Part shown: positions 1 through 7,976 of the stretch, in pieces
Position numbering within the stretch: the first letter of the stretch is position 1
How the letters are laid out: the number at the start of each line of letters is the position of its first letter
DNA from: Streptomyces longhuiensis
Lineage (GTDB): Bacteria; Actinomycetota; Actinomycetes; Streptomycetales; Streptomycetaceae
Assembly (NCBI RefSeq): GCF_020616555.1
Contig: NZ_CP085173.1
Coordinates: forward strand, 9,688,001 to 9,752,000
Length of the DNA: 64,000 bases
Reading direction: 5' to 3'
The notes under the pieces: generated by a model
Told to the model about the DNA's origin: nothing
The model's input: only the letters and a program-made list of their open reading frames with translations
The model's database searches: none
Translations under genes and position numbers: made by a program

Positions 1-1457
1 ACTCGATCGACTCGGTCGGTCTCGCGATCGCGTTCCAGTACGGACTGACCGGCTTCGCCTGCGTCTGGTACCACCGCAAGATCCTCACCCGCAGCGTCAA
101 GGATCTGGTCTTCAAGGGTGTGCTACCGGGGCTCGGCGCGCTGTTCATGCTCTTGCTGTTCCTCTATGCCACCTTCGTCGTCTACGCGGATCCCCGGTAC
201 GGCACGACCGCCGTCGACCTGCCGCTGATCGGCAGGACGGGCGGGGTCACCGTCCTGGGCCTGGGCGCCCTGCTGATCGGTTTCCTGCTGATGCCGGTGG
301 TCACCCGTGGCCACAGCGTGGCCCTCAAGCTCCAGAGGAGTCTGCTTCCACGCCGCCTGCCGCCGCACGCCGCCGTCGACTCGGCGAGCCGCTACCTGCC
401 CGCCGACAGCGGGTCCGGGGTGGGCGGCGACTGGTACGACGTCATCCCTCTCTCCGGTACCCGGGTCGGCCTGGTCGTCGGGGATGTGCTCGGTCACGGC
501 ATACGCGCCGCGGCCACCGTGGGACGCCTGCGCACGGGGGTGCGCGTCCTGGCCCGGCTGGACCTGAGCCCGGACGAGCTGCTGTCCCGTCTGGCCGACC
601 TGGTCGAGCAGACCACGCACGAGGACGAAACCGGCCGCGGCCCGGGCCACCTGAAAGCGCACGCCGACGCGGCTCTGGGCGTGAGCTGCCTGTACGCGGT
701 GTACGACCCCGTCTCGGGGGAGTGCAGCATGGCGCGAGCCGGGGAGCCGGTGCTGGCGCTCGTCGAACCGCACACGGGCGTCGTCGACTATCCGCAACTG
801 CCGCCTGGACCGCCGCTGGGAATCGGCGGCCTGCCCTACCAGAGCACGGAACTGGAACTCGCGCCGGGCACTGTTGTCGCCCTCTTCACAAACGGCTTCC
901 TCCAGGCGGCCGACGACCGCGAAGCCGGGCTCGCGAAGCTCTCACAGGTCCTCTGCGACGACCGAAGATCCCTGGAAGAGCTGTGCGACCGGGCGGTGTC
1001 CACCATGCTGCCCGGGGCGGTGGACGTGGACGCGACGATGCTCCTGGTCCGCACGCGCCTGCTCGCCCAAAATCGGTTCGCCCAATGGGCACTGGCCCCG
1101 GACCCGGCGGCCGTGGCCACCATCCGCTCCGCCGTCGGGAAGCAGCTCGGCGACTGGGGGCTGGACGACGTGGCGTTCACCACGGAGCTCATCGTCAGCG
1201 AACTGGTCACCAACGCCATCCGCTACGCACGTGGCGGCCCGATCCAGGTGCGCCTGATTCGCGACCGGACCCTGACCTGCGAGGTGTCCGACACCGGCCA
1301 CACCGCGCCCAATCTGCGGCACGCCGCGAGCGACGACGAGGGAGGCCGGGGCCTGTTCATCATCGCCCAGATGACCCACCACTGGGGCACGCGCTACACG
1401 TCCACCGGCAAGACCATCTGGACCGAGCAGGACCTACCGCAGCCGGACCGCCAGTAG
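1..1457 (+). CDS. APC-family permease C-terminus fused to SpoIIE/PP2C phosphatase and HATPase (5' partial)
   Basis: The frame is open from nt 3, so the gene begins before the window. The first ~100 codons read as the end of an amino-acid/polyamine (APC) permease: a GLTGFACVWY segment and two hydrophobic helices ending near nt 300. Without a stop the frame then enters a SpoIIE-type phosphatase (LQRSLLP, GGDWYDV, GDVLGHG), followed from ~nt 1070 by a HATPase_c_2 anti-sigma-like kinase fold (SELVTNAIRYA, GGRGLF). Phosphatase plus HATPase is a common Streptomyces partner-switching architecture; an APC permease in front of it is not one I know, so this may be a recombination fusion. The usual YTDG metal-binding motif reads FTNG here (Asp to Asn), which may weaken catalysis. 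The ATPase part is duplicated at 6237-6440. Confidence 0.8.
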   Translation, partial: SIDSVGLAIAFQYGLTGFACVWYHRKILTRSVKDLVFKGVLPGLGALFMLLLFLYATFVVYADPRYGTTAVDLPLIGRTGGVTVLGLGALLIGFLLMPVVTRGHSVALKLQRSLLPRRLPPHAAVDSASRYLPADSGSGVGGDWYDVIPLSGTRVGLVVGDVLGHGIRAAATVGRLRTGVRVLARLDLSPDELLSRLADLVEQTTHEDETGRGPGHLKAHADAALGVSCLYAVYDPVSGECSMARAGEPVLALVEPHTGVVDYPQLPPGPPLGIGGLPYQSTELELAPGTVVALFTNGFLQAADDREAGLAKLSQVLCDDRRSLEELCDRAVSTMLPGAVDVDATMLLVRTRLLAQNRFAQWALAPDPAAVATIRSAVGKQLGDWGLDDVAFTTELIVSELVTNAIRYARGGPIQVRLIRDRTLTCEVSDTGHTAPNLRHAASDDEGGRGLFIIAQMTHHWGTRYTSTGKTIWTEQDLPQPDRQ

Positions 1458-1467
1458 CACCCAGGGG

Positions 1468-2274
1468 TTGGGCCAGGGCCAGGCGCGCGGTGGCATTCGC
1501 GCGGTTGCGGCGGTACGACTCCGGGAGCGCGGACAGCGCTCGGTGGGAGGCGGTCTCAGCCTGCGCAGGGTCGCCGACGTGGTCACGGACGATTGCCGTG
1601 ATGGAGTACAGCTCGGCCGCCCCGTAGAAGGCGATCCACACCGGCGGCACCTGGTCGCCGCGAACCTGGGAGAGCGCGTCTTCGGCCCGGCCGAGGGAGC
1701 GAAGTGCGGCTTTGGGTTCGTGGCTGTGGGCCAGGCCGATCGCGAGACGGGTGTGGGCAAGAGAGTTGTGCAGCGGCGAACGACGGGTGATGGCGGTGGC
1801 CGGGGTTGCCTGGGCCGTGGCGACGACCTTGCCATACTCCTCGCGCTGGCGGGCGAGCATGGCACGCAGGTTCCACACCTGCATCGTCATGTCCGCGTCC
1901 CGGGCCATCCCGGCATAGGTCAGGGCGCGCTCGAGATGGGCGTTGGCCGTATCCAGGTTTCGGGCGTCGATCAATGACCAGGCGGCGGTGGCGGTGTAGT
2001 CGGCGGCGATACCGAACAGGCGCTGCCGCACGGGCTGCGTGGTGGAGTTGCGCTGCAGACGGAGCGCCTCCTTGACGCCGGCGAGCGCGGCGCGTTCGAG
2101 CGCGCTGTGTCCGCCCCGCTCGGCGTCAATCTCGATGAGCTGCTTGACGGCATGCACGTACACAGGGTCACGCCCGCCGAGTCCCACCTCGACGAGCCAG
2201 CTGAGCGCCGCCCCACCCCGATCCGGCGGCCGGTGATCCGTGAGCGGAACACCGGCCGCCGACGCATCGGTTCG
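1468..2274 (-). pseudogene. TPR-containing regulator fragment, truncated at both ends
   Basis: The frame encodes the helical repeat half of a Streptomyces XRE-type regulator with TPR-like repeats (motifs ALERALTYAG, HNSLAHTRLAIGLA, ALSQVRGDQVPPVW). No helix-turn-helix lies upstream: the frame opens directly after the stop of the neighbouring secreted-protein gene at 2275. Family similarity ends at ARLALAQ (nt ~1468), ten bases from the stop of the convergent phosphatase gene, where the frame runs into that gene's antisense. Both ends therefore look cut by rearrangement. Such regulators normally bind DNA and sense peptides or metabolites through the TPR part; this copy lacks the DNA-binding part. 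Confidence 0.6.
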
Positions 2275-3024
2275 CTACCGGGTGGGGGCGTCGCTTCCGG
2301 CTGGGGTGGTCGTCGCGGGGCGAGAGGCGGCGCACCGCTCCTTCTCCGCTACGGTCATGGGCCCGGTGCGCTGCAAGAGACGGTCCGGCATGAGGCGGGT
2401 GGGGCTGTCCACGATGGCGTCGATTCGCCATGCGGGCGCGTCCTCGCCTGTGGCGGTGAAGGAGCCGTAGACCCGCTTCCGGGCGGGCTGGAGCTCGACC
2501 CAGGACACCTCGCCTGGGTCGATTCGCTCGACGATTTCCCGTTGGTCGGAGCTGACCCAGCTCCATCGGCCGTCGGTGTAAGTCAGTGCCGTCTCGAACT
2601 GGTGGGCCATGGGGCCGGTGTTGTCGCGTCGGGCAAGGACCGGGTGAGGGAACAGGTCGGCCTGTGTGTTGCTGACGTTGTCGAAGGCGTCTTCGTTGTA
2701 GCTGAGGTGCCGCGTGCGCTCCAGTGTGTTCCGGGTGCAGTTGACGAACGTGTCTCCGACCACGCGTGCCCGGTCGTAGTACCGGAACGTGCTGTTGATG
2801 TCGACGGTGAAGGAGCAGGCTGTCGGCCCGCTTTCGCAGTAGGCAACGGCCTTCGCGAGGTCGGCCGGATTCCCGTCGAGGAACGCCTGTGCGGTCGGCA
2901 GGTTTGTCTTGGGGATGGACTTGTCCACGGGGGCAGGGTCCGCGGCGCTGGCCGACTGTGACGCCAGGCTCAGGGTGGCGCAGACGGCCAGCACGGCGGC
3001 AGCCGAACGCGGTAAGAATTTCAC
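2275..3024 (-). CDS. Secreted hypothetical protein
   Basis: About 249 residues with a Sec signal peptide: basic start (KFLPR), hydrophobic core (AAAVLAVCATLSLA) and likely cleavage after ASA. I choose GTG at 3024 because an AAGGAG sequence sits 9 nt before it; an ATG at 3042 in frame would add six residues and would itself contain that ribosome site. The mature part has three Cys and many aromatics (FRYYDRARVVGD, NEDAFDNVSNT, DGRWSWVSSDQ) but no motif I recognise. It probably folds outside the cell and may bind a surface or wall ligand; function unknown. Confidence 0.7.
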   Translation of the reverse strand: MKFLPRSAAAVLAVCATLSLASQSASAADPAPVDKSIPKTNLPTAQAFLDGNPADLAKAVAYCESGPTACSFTVDINSTFRYYDRARVVGDTFVNCTRNTLERTRHLSYNEDAFDNVSNTQADLFPHPVLARRDNTGPMAHQFETALTYTDGRWSWVSSDQREIVERIDPGEVSWVELQPARKRVYGSFTATGEDAPAWRIDAIVDSPTRLMPDRLLQRTGPMTVAEKERCAASRPATTTPAGSDAPTR

Positions 3025-3325
3025 GGGGCCGTACTCCTTCATGTGAGTGGGCCCGCGCTGTACGGACCCTGCTCCTTGATCAACGACGGAAGCCGCGAAA
3101 CAAGATCAGGGTTTGCCGTGAATCCCCCGGAAGAGGTGCACCATCTTCATCCGGTGAGCGCTCGACGCGAGCGCAGCCGGGCTGTCACAGCCCGGAATGG
3201 TTCAAACGTTCGATGCCGTGACCGCTTGCCGACCGCGGAGGTCAGTCAGTGGGGTGAACAGTGCTCTGTGCCCATCGCCCGTCTCCGCCTGTGCGAGCCG
3301 AGGAAGGGCGGTGTAGACAAGAGTC

Positions 3326-4444
3326 ATGCCGCAGCGCCTCGGAGGACTTCGACGGCCGGTGCGAGCGGGGCGGGCGTTGCTCGCCATCCCGATCGCGTGG
3401 ATTGTTGCGGTGTCCGTGATCGACCTTGTTGCTCCGCCCAACCTTTATCTGGGTCCGCTGCTCGTCGCGGCCCCAGCGATCACACCGTTGTTCGGGGGAC
3501 CCTGGTCGGTGGGCCTGGTCGCCGCACTGGCAGCGATCGCACAGACGGCCATCGGGCTACTGCGTGATCCTGAGCAGTTGCTCTCGTCCAACGACCAAGC
3601 ACAGATCATCGCCCTGGTGCTGGTCGGCACGGCCCTGGTGATCTTCTGTGTAGTGCGGGAGCGCCGCGCAAAAGTGCTGACGCAAGTGCGGTACGTGTCC
3701 GAGACCGCCCAGCGTGTGGTCCTGCCGCCACTGCCCAAGGAGATCGGACCGCTGCGCGTCGCCTCCCTCTACCTTGCGGCAGAGGCCGAGGCCCAGATCG
3801 GCGGGGATCTGTACGCGGCCGCGCGCACCACCTCCGGAACCCGGCTGATCGTCGGCGACGTGCAAGGCAAAGGGATGACCGCGGTCAATGACGCCGCCCT
3901 GCTGCTCGGAGCGTTCCGCATCGCTGCCCACCGCCAGGCGAGCCTGGGCGAGCTGGTGACCTACCTCGACCGGAGCGTGTGCTGGGACCTGATGGAGCCG
4001 GGCGAGACAGGCCGCGACGGAGAAACATTCATCACCGCCACCATCCTGGACATCCCCGACCGGGATGGCCCAGTTCAGATGGTCGCCTGCGGTCACCCCC
4101 CGCCCATCGTCCTGCGCCACGGCCGACCGACGACGATGGACAGCCTTCAACCCGCACCTCCGCTGGGCCTGGGCGAACTCGCGCATCCGCGCTACCACGT
4201 CGACAGCTTCCAGTACGAACCGGGAGACCTGCTGCTGCTGTACACCGACGGCGTCACCGAGGCCCGCGACTCCACCGGCACCTTCTATCCACTCGCCGAG
4301 CGCATCACAGGATGGACCGACAACGACCCCGACGCCTTCCTCGGCCGCTTCCGTCGCGACCTGCTGCACCACGTCGGCGGACACCTCAACGACGACGCCG
4401 CCATGATCGCCATAAAACGCACCGCCACGCCCCGGGCAACCTGA
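3326..4444 (+). CDS. Membrane-anchored SpoIIE-type PP2C phosphatase
   Basis: 372 residues. Three to four hydrophobic helices occupy residues ~15-115 (AIPIAWIVAVSVIDLV, a short loop region, IIALVLVGTALVIF), followed by a short linker and a complete PP2C/SpoIIE domain from ~125: GGDLYAA, GDVQGKGM, YTDGVTEARD and NDDAAMI carry the metal-binding acidic residues. Such phosphatases dephosphorylate anti-anti-sigma (STAS) proteins and so control alternative sigma factors. Unlike the phosphatase at 1-1457, all metal ligands are intact and there is no HATPase domain. No strong Shine-Dalgarno is visible before the ATG. The ligand sensed by the membrane part is unknown. Confidence 0.88.
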   Translation: MPQRLGGLRRPVRAGRALLAIPIAWIVAVSVIDLVAPPNLYLGPLLVAAPAITPLFGGPWSVGLVAALAAIAQTAIGLLRDPEQLLSSNDQAQIIALVLVGTALVIFCVVRERRAKVLTQVRYVSETAQRVVLPPLPKEIGPLRVASLYLAAEAEAQIGGDLYAAARTTSGTRLIVGDVQGKGMTAVNDAALLLGAFRIAAHRQASLGELVTYLDRSVCWDLMEPGETGRDGETFITATILDIPDRDGPVQMVACGHPPPIVLRHGRPTTMDSLQPAPPLGLGELAHPRYHVDSFQYEPGDLLLLYTDGVTEARDSTGTFYPLAERITGWTDNDPDAFLGRFRRDLLHHVGGHLNDDAAMIAIKRTATPRAT

Positions 4445-4454
4445 TCACCCGGCC

Positions 4455-4716
4455 CACCTGTACCACTCAAACCTCAATGGCACGGCGCCTGTCACAGGAC
4501 AGGCGAACGCGTGGCCGAGGAGTTCCTTGATGACGACGAGATCGACGCCTTGCTCCATGTGGCGGTCGAGTGTCCGAGGTCGTGGAAGTGGATCGTCCGG
4601 AGCCCTGCGCTGTGGAGGAGGCGGCAGAAGCGGCGGGTGAGGTTGGCGGGGGCGAGTGGCTGGCCGTTCGGGGTGGTGAACCCGGGTGGCGAGCACCGCA
4701 ACGAAGCGCCGGACAT
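4455..4716 (-). pseudogene. Tyrosine recombinase/integrase C-terminal remnant
   Basis: Two frames together give the end of a phage-type integrase: first frame GLRTIHFHDLGHSTATW, second frame EQGVDLVVIKELLGHA. The first corresponds to the H-x-x-R box, but the Arg is replaced (HDLGH instead of HDLRH), and a frameshift separates it from the LLGH box. The catalytic Tyr region is missing. This is a decayed integrase just upstream of a toxin-antitoxin pair, consistent with an old mobile-element boundary. Confidence 0.65.
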
Positions 4717-4926
4717 CGTCCAGCCTCACGCAGCCCGGCCGTCACCGTCCGGGCCGGCTCCACGCTGAGCGCCGGCCGCGCCGGTTCAGCAGCGTGGTCC
4801 TGGCTCTGGTCCTGGTCGCGGTCACTCCCCATACATCCATCGTCCTCCGGACCCAAAGGACGGAACCAGGGCGTGCGCAGGCACGAGCGCGAGTTCCACC
4901 GAGTCTGGCGTGTTGCTGATATCACC

Positions 4927-4955
4927 TGACGACACCACTTTGTGGTGTCTAGTCT
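4927..4955 (+). promoter_or_regulatory. Toxin-antitoxin promoter with embedded palindrome (predicted autoregulatory operator)
   Basis: A -35-like TGACGA (4927-4932) and a -10-like TAGTCT (4950-4955) are separated by 17 nt. The spacer is almost filled by a perfect inverted repeat, GACACCAC-TTT-GTGGTGTC (4931-4949). The ATG of the antitoxin is at 4962, seven bases after the -10 element, so the transcript is probably leaderless; no Shine-Dalgarno is present. Ribbon-helix-helix antitoxins usually bind such repeats in their own promoters. Confidence 0.6.
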
Positions 4956-4961
4956 GGTGCC

Positions 4962-5159
4962 ATGTCGATTACCCCGATGACACTGCGCGTGCCCGACGAA
5001 CTGGCTCCTGCGATCAGGCAGGCGGCGAAGGCGGCCGGATTGAGCACCAACGCCTACATCGTGCGTGCTGCCCGCCGCGCCGCGACCCTCGACGCCGGGC
5101 ACCAGCTCGCAGCCCTCGGCCTCGGCCAGGATCTGGCGGGCGAGGGCGACACCCTGTGA
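4962..5159 (+). CDS. Ribbon-helix-helix antitoxin
   Basis: 65 residues. The start (MTLRVPDELAPAIRQAAKAAG) has the beta strand and first helix of a CopG/Arc-type ribbon-helix-helix DNA-binding fold, then the second helix (STNAYIVRAARRAA). The short C-terminal tail (GLGQDLAGEGDTL) would be the toxin-binding segment. It overlaps the next gene by four bases (GTGA), so both are translated together. It lies directly behind a promoter carrying a perfect palindrome, its probable operator. Expected role: neutralise the toxin and repress the operon as a complex with it. Confidence 0.85.
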   Translation: MSITPMTLRVPDELAPAIRQAAKAAGLSTNAYIVRAARRAATLDAGHQLAALGLGQDLAGEGDTL

Positions 5160-5464
5160 CATCAGAGATCAAGCGCGGGGACGTCTGGACCCTGCCCGAC
5201 GACCGCCACGTCCTGGTCGTCTCCCTCTCGGGCCTCGATGAGGCGTATGGGGCCGTCCTCGCGATCGTGCTGCACCCCGCCGGCCGCTACCCCGACACCG
5301 CGATGTCCGTCGTCATCGACACCCCGATCTCCTGCACCGCAGTCGCCGTGAATCTCCAGCAGTTGCGCGCCGTCCGATTCGCCGAAGCGACCCACCGCGG
5401 TACCGTCGACCCCGCCACCATGGCCCGCGTCGACCAGGCCCTACGCGCCGTCCTCGATCTCTGA
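5156..5464 (+). CDS. MazF/PemK-like toxin
   Basis: 102 residues from GTG at 5156, overlapping the antitoxin stop. The N-terminus KRGDVWTLPDDR matches the RGDVW start of MazF/PemK/CcdB-fold toxins, followed by HVLVVS and the LQQLRAVRF strand typical of the family's closing part. MazF toxins are ribosome-independent endoribonucleases; CcdB-fold relatives poison gyrase, and the sequence alone does not settle which applies. The pair looks intact. The short C-terminal helix (VDQALRAVLDL) is typical of PemK-like proteins. Confidence 0.8.
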   Translation: MTSEIKRGDVWTLPDDRHVLVVSLSGLDEAYGAVLAIVLHPAGRYPDTAMSVVIDTPISCTAVAVNLQQLRAVRFAEATHRGTVDPATMARVDQALRAVLDL

Positions 5465-5535
5465 CCGACAGCTGCGGGCAACGGATCAACCGCACTCCGG
5501 GTGGTACCGCTGAGCCGTCCCTGCCAGCCCCTCAG

Positions 5536-5706
5536 TCACTCAGTCGCTCTGATGCGTGCGGCTCGTACCGACTCTTCCAGTGCGGCCATCAAGTCCACCG
5601 CCGGCCCGGGCTCGGGCGGCGCGGCGAGTCGGCCGCCGGACGCCTTCGCCTCGACCAGCTGATCGACTGCGTGACGGTACTCGTCTCGCAGTTGGTCGAC
5701 CTCGAC
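5536..5706 (-). pseudogene. Ku DNA-repair protein C-terminal remnant
   Basis: The last ~55 codons match the C-terminal arm of bacterial Ku (NHEJ end-binding protein): DEYRHAVDQLVEAK, then VDLMAALEESVRAAR. The Ku core that encircles DNA is missing; upstream codons run straight into the opposite-strand transposase remnant. Bacterial Ku partners with LigD in non-homologous end joining. The fragment cannot act as Ku, and it marks the left breakpoint of a transposase-bearing segment. Confidence 0.65.
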
Positions 5707-5740
5707 GCCTGGGAGTGCGGCAGCAGGGGCAATTGACGAC

Positions 5741-6236
5741 ACGTCATGTACGTCTGGTGCGCAGTCGTTGGAGGTGGGCGAGCGTACGGCGTGGCGGTGG
5801 CTGGCCGCCGCCGAGCGAGACGAGTCCGCGGCCGTGGAGCCCGGCGCACGGGCCCGGAGCAGGGACCGCTTCACCGTCACCCCGGAGGTGCGCCGCCTGC
5901 TGGCCTTGTGGAAGGGCAACGTTGTGGCGGTCCATCGTGAGCTGAACGCTCGCGCGGTCAGAGGGGGAGAGCCGCCTCCGTCGATTCCGACGCTGCACCG
6001 GGCGATCCAGCGGGACCTGACGCCGGGGGAGCGGGCGGGGCTTGCGGGAAGGGAGCGGGCGGCGCGTAAGCACGATGTGTTCCTGGCCCGGCCGCGGGGT
6101 TGGCGCAACAAAGTGTGGGAGACCGACCACATGCAGGCCCCGGTGCTGGTCGACGTCGACGGCAAGGCTCGCAGGCCGTGGATCACGTGGTTCACCGATT
6201 GCGCGACGAAGGCGATCACCGGCGTTGCGGTCAGGC
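5741..6236 (+). pseudogene. Mu/TnsB-type transposase remnant
   Basis: The frame reads as the front of a Mu-type DDE transposase: helix-turn-helix (SLEVGERTAWRWLA), a second DNA-binding part (SIPTLHRAIQRDLTPGERAG), then the start of the catalytic core with VWETDHMQAPV containing the first Asp, and a following ITWFTDCATKAITG strand. The sequence stops being transposase at nt 6236, where it switches to a copy of the 5' gene's HATPase region, so the remaining catalytic residues are lost. The beginning is also missing; no start codon with a ribosome site is seen. Confidence 0.75.
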
Positions 6237-6440
6237 CCTGGTCCGCACGCGCCTGCTCGCCCAAAATCGGTTCGCCAAATGGGCACTGGCCCCGGACCCG
6301 GCGGCCGTGGCCACCATCCGCTCCGCCGTCGGGAAGCAGCTCGGCGACTGGGGGCTGGACGACGTGGGCGTTCACCAGCTCATCGTCAGCGAACTGGTCA
6401 CCAACGCCATCCGCTACGCACGTGGCGGCCCGATCCAGGT
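6237..6440 (+). repeat. 204-bp near-identical copy of the HATPase segment at 1043-1249
   Basis: Compared with 1043-1249 the copy has one substitution (CCAAAT for CCCAAT) and a small change near the middle (a G gained, four bases lost; net minus three). It begins exactly where transposase similarity stops and ends at GATCCAGGT, after which the two loci diverge. No terminal inverted repeats or target duplications are obvious. It encodes only the N-box part of an anti-sigma-type ATPase and has no start signal. Confidence 0.9.
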
Positions 6441-6669
6441 ACGTCGCGGCGAGCCCGACCTGGTGGCTGATCGGCTGGAGCCAAACCTCTTGCCAAGCAG
6501 AAACTTTAGCGTGAATCATTTCAGCGGTTAGATAGATGCTGGCCGAGGTTCCAGGTCGGTCCCAGAGCTCGACGCGCTCCGCGCGGCAACGACCGAGAGT
6601 GTGCAAACCGGTTGGGCGCGGCCGAGTCCGGGCCCTGAGCCGCCGCTCGCGCCTGCAGTGACGCCGACT
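6441..6669. other. Intergenic, no gene recognised
   Basis: After the duplicated segment the sequence has a local AT-richer patch (~6480-6540) and no convincing coding frame. It separates the transposase debris from the regulator gene at 6752. Confidence 0.4.
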
Positions 6670-6705
6670 GACCGCCCCCGGACTGATCGAGGTCCGGGGG
6701 CGGTC
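6670..6705. terminator. Strong hairpin terminator
   Basis: Perfect 14-bp stem (GACCGCCCCCGGAC paired with its complement at 6692-6705) and an 8-nt loop, without a U tract, as is common for Streptomyces. It insulates the regulator at 6752 from upstream debris. Confidence 0.75.
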
Positions 6706-6751
6706 CGCGTGCGCGGGGTGGGAACGGGGAGCTCGTGAGGAGAGGACATTC

Positions 6752-7765
6752 ATGCTTGAGGCGCTGGGTCTGAGCACGGCCGAGTCGCGGGTGTACCAAC
6801 TGCTGGTGGGGTCCGGGCGCTGCCCGGTGGGCCGGCTGGAGCAGCGGGCCGGCCTGACCGGGGCCCAGCTCGAACAGGCGGTCGCGGCACTGGCCGTGAA
6901 GGGGCTGGTCACCCTCACCGACGACCTGCCCGCGCAGCTGATTCCCGCCCCGCCGGATATCGCCGGGGAGACGCTGTTGCTGGCGCGCATGAACGAACTG
7001 CAGTCCGCCAAAGGCGTTCTGCAGCGACTCACCAAGGAGTACCGCGAGGCGCTCCGGCCGGCAGCCCTGGAGGAGATCGCCGAAATCGTGCCCGCCGAGG
7101 CGTTGGCGCAGCGGTACGAGCAGCTCCAGCTCCGCGCCCGCCGGGAAGTACTGCGCTTCGACGCCCCGCCCTATCTGCTGATCGAGGAGTTCAACGTCGC
7201 GGAGCTGGAGCAACTGGCAGCGGGGGTGCGCTTCCGGACGGTGTACGACCGGGCCGCGATCGAGGGGTATGCGGTGCAGCTGGAGATCCGCCGGTACATG
7301 GACGCAGGTGAACAGGCCCGCGTGCTGGCCAGACTCCCGGTCAAGTTGATCATCGTAGACCGGTCCACGGCCATGCTCGCGGTGCGGACGGACGACGGGC
7401 GGCCACCGGGCGCCGTCGTGCAGATCCACCAAGGCCCCCTGCTCGACGCTCTCGTCGCACTGTTCGAGCTGGTGTGGGTCACCGCGCTCCCCCTGGATCC
7501 GTCAACCGGCGAGACGCACCGCGGCGAACTCTCCGGCTCGGACACCCATCTGCTGCTCCTGCTCCTGTCCGGTCTCACCGACGACGCGATCGCCCGCCTC
7601 ATGGGGATCGGCAAGCGGACCGTCAACCGCCGGGTACGCGGCCTGATGGATCTGACGGGCGCTTCGAGCCGGATGCAACTCGGGTGGCACGCCTGCGAAC
7701 GCGGCTGGGTCACGGCCGGGGACCTGGACGGGCTGCAGCCGCCGGGCATCGGCCAGGACACATAG
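6752..7765 (+). CDS. TrmB-like/LuxR-like helix-turn-helix regulator
   Basis: 337 residues; GGAGAGG precedes the ATG. The N-terminus is a winged-helix of TrmB/MarR type (LGLSTAESRVYQLLVGSG, QAVAALAVKGLV). A middle ligand-type domain follows, in the phospholipase-D-like manner of TrmB relatives. The C-terminus has a LuxR/GerE-like helix-turn-helix (LLLLLLSGLTDDAIARLMGIGKRT in parts). This architecture is frequent in Streptomyces beside genes for secreted enzymes. It is followed 211 nt downstream by a large secreted subtilase, whose upstream region carries inverted repeats, so control of that gene is the simplest guess. Confidence 0.8.
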   Translation: MLEALGLSTAESRVYQLLVGSGRCPVGRLEQRAGLTGAQLEQAVAALAVKGLVTLTDDLPAQLIPAPPDIAGETLLLARMNELQSAKGVLQRLTKEYREALRPAALEEIAEIVPAEALAQRYEQLQLRARREVLRFDAPPYLLIEEFNVAELEQLAAGVRFRTVYDRAAIEGYAVQLEIRRYMDAGEQARVLARLPVKLIIVDRSTAMLAVRTDDGRPPGAVVQIHQGPLLDALVALFELVWVTALPLDPSTGETHRGELSGSDTHLLLLLLSGLTDDAIARLMGIGKRTVNRRVRGLMDLTGASSRMQLGWHACERGWVTAGDLDGLQPPGIGQDT

Positions 7766-7804
7766 GGCCGCATCGGCGGCCCGGCGCCGCCCACATCGTG
7801 GACC

Positions 7805-7844
7805 CACGTGGCGGGCGCGCGCCATGTGGCGCGTATCCGCCACA
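7805..7844. promoter_or_regulatory. Overlapping inverted repeats upstream of the subtilase gene
   Basis: Perfect repeat TGTGGCG-N6-CGCCACA (7825-7844) overlapped by a near-perfect one, CACGTGGC-N8-GCCATGTG (7805-7828). Both lie between the regulator's stop (7765) and the subtilase start (7977) and share GTGGC half sites. They are plausible binding sites for the adjacent regulator. Confidence 0.45.
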
Positions 7845-7976
7845 CCACCTCTGGAAGATGCACCGGCCGGAGAGCTAGGTTCCGAGCGGCGCGCGGAGTC
7901 GGCCGGACGTTCGGTCGGTCCCCCTCGGTATCAATTGCCCCGCAGCGCCCCCCAGTTGCGCGTGAAAGGACAACCG

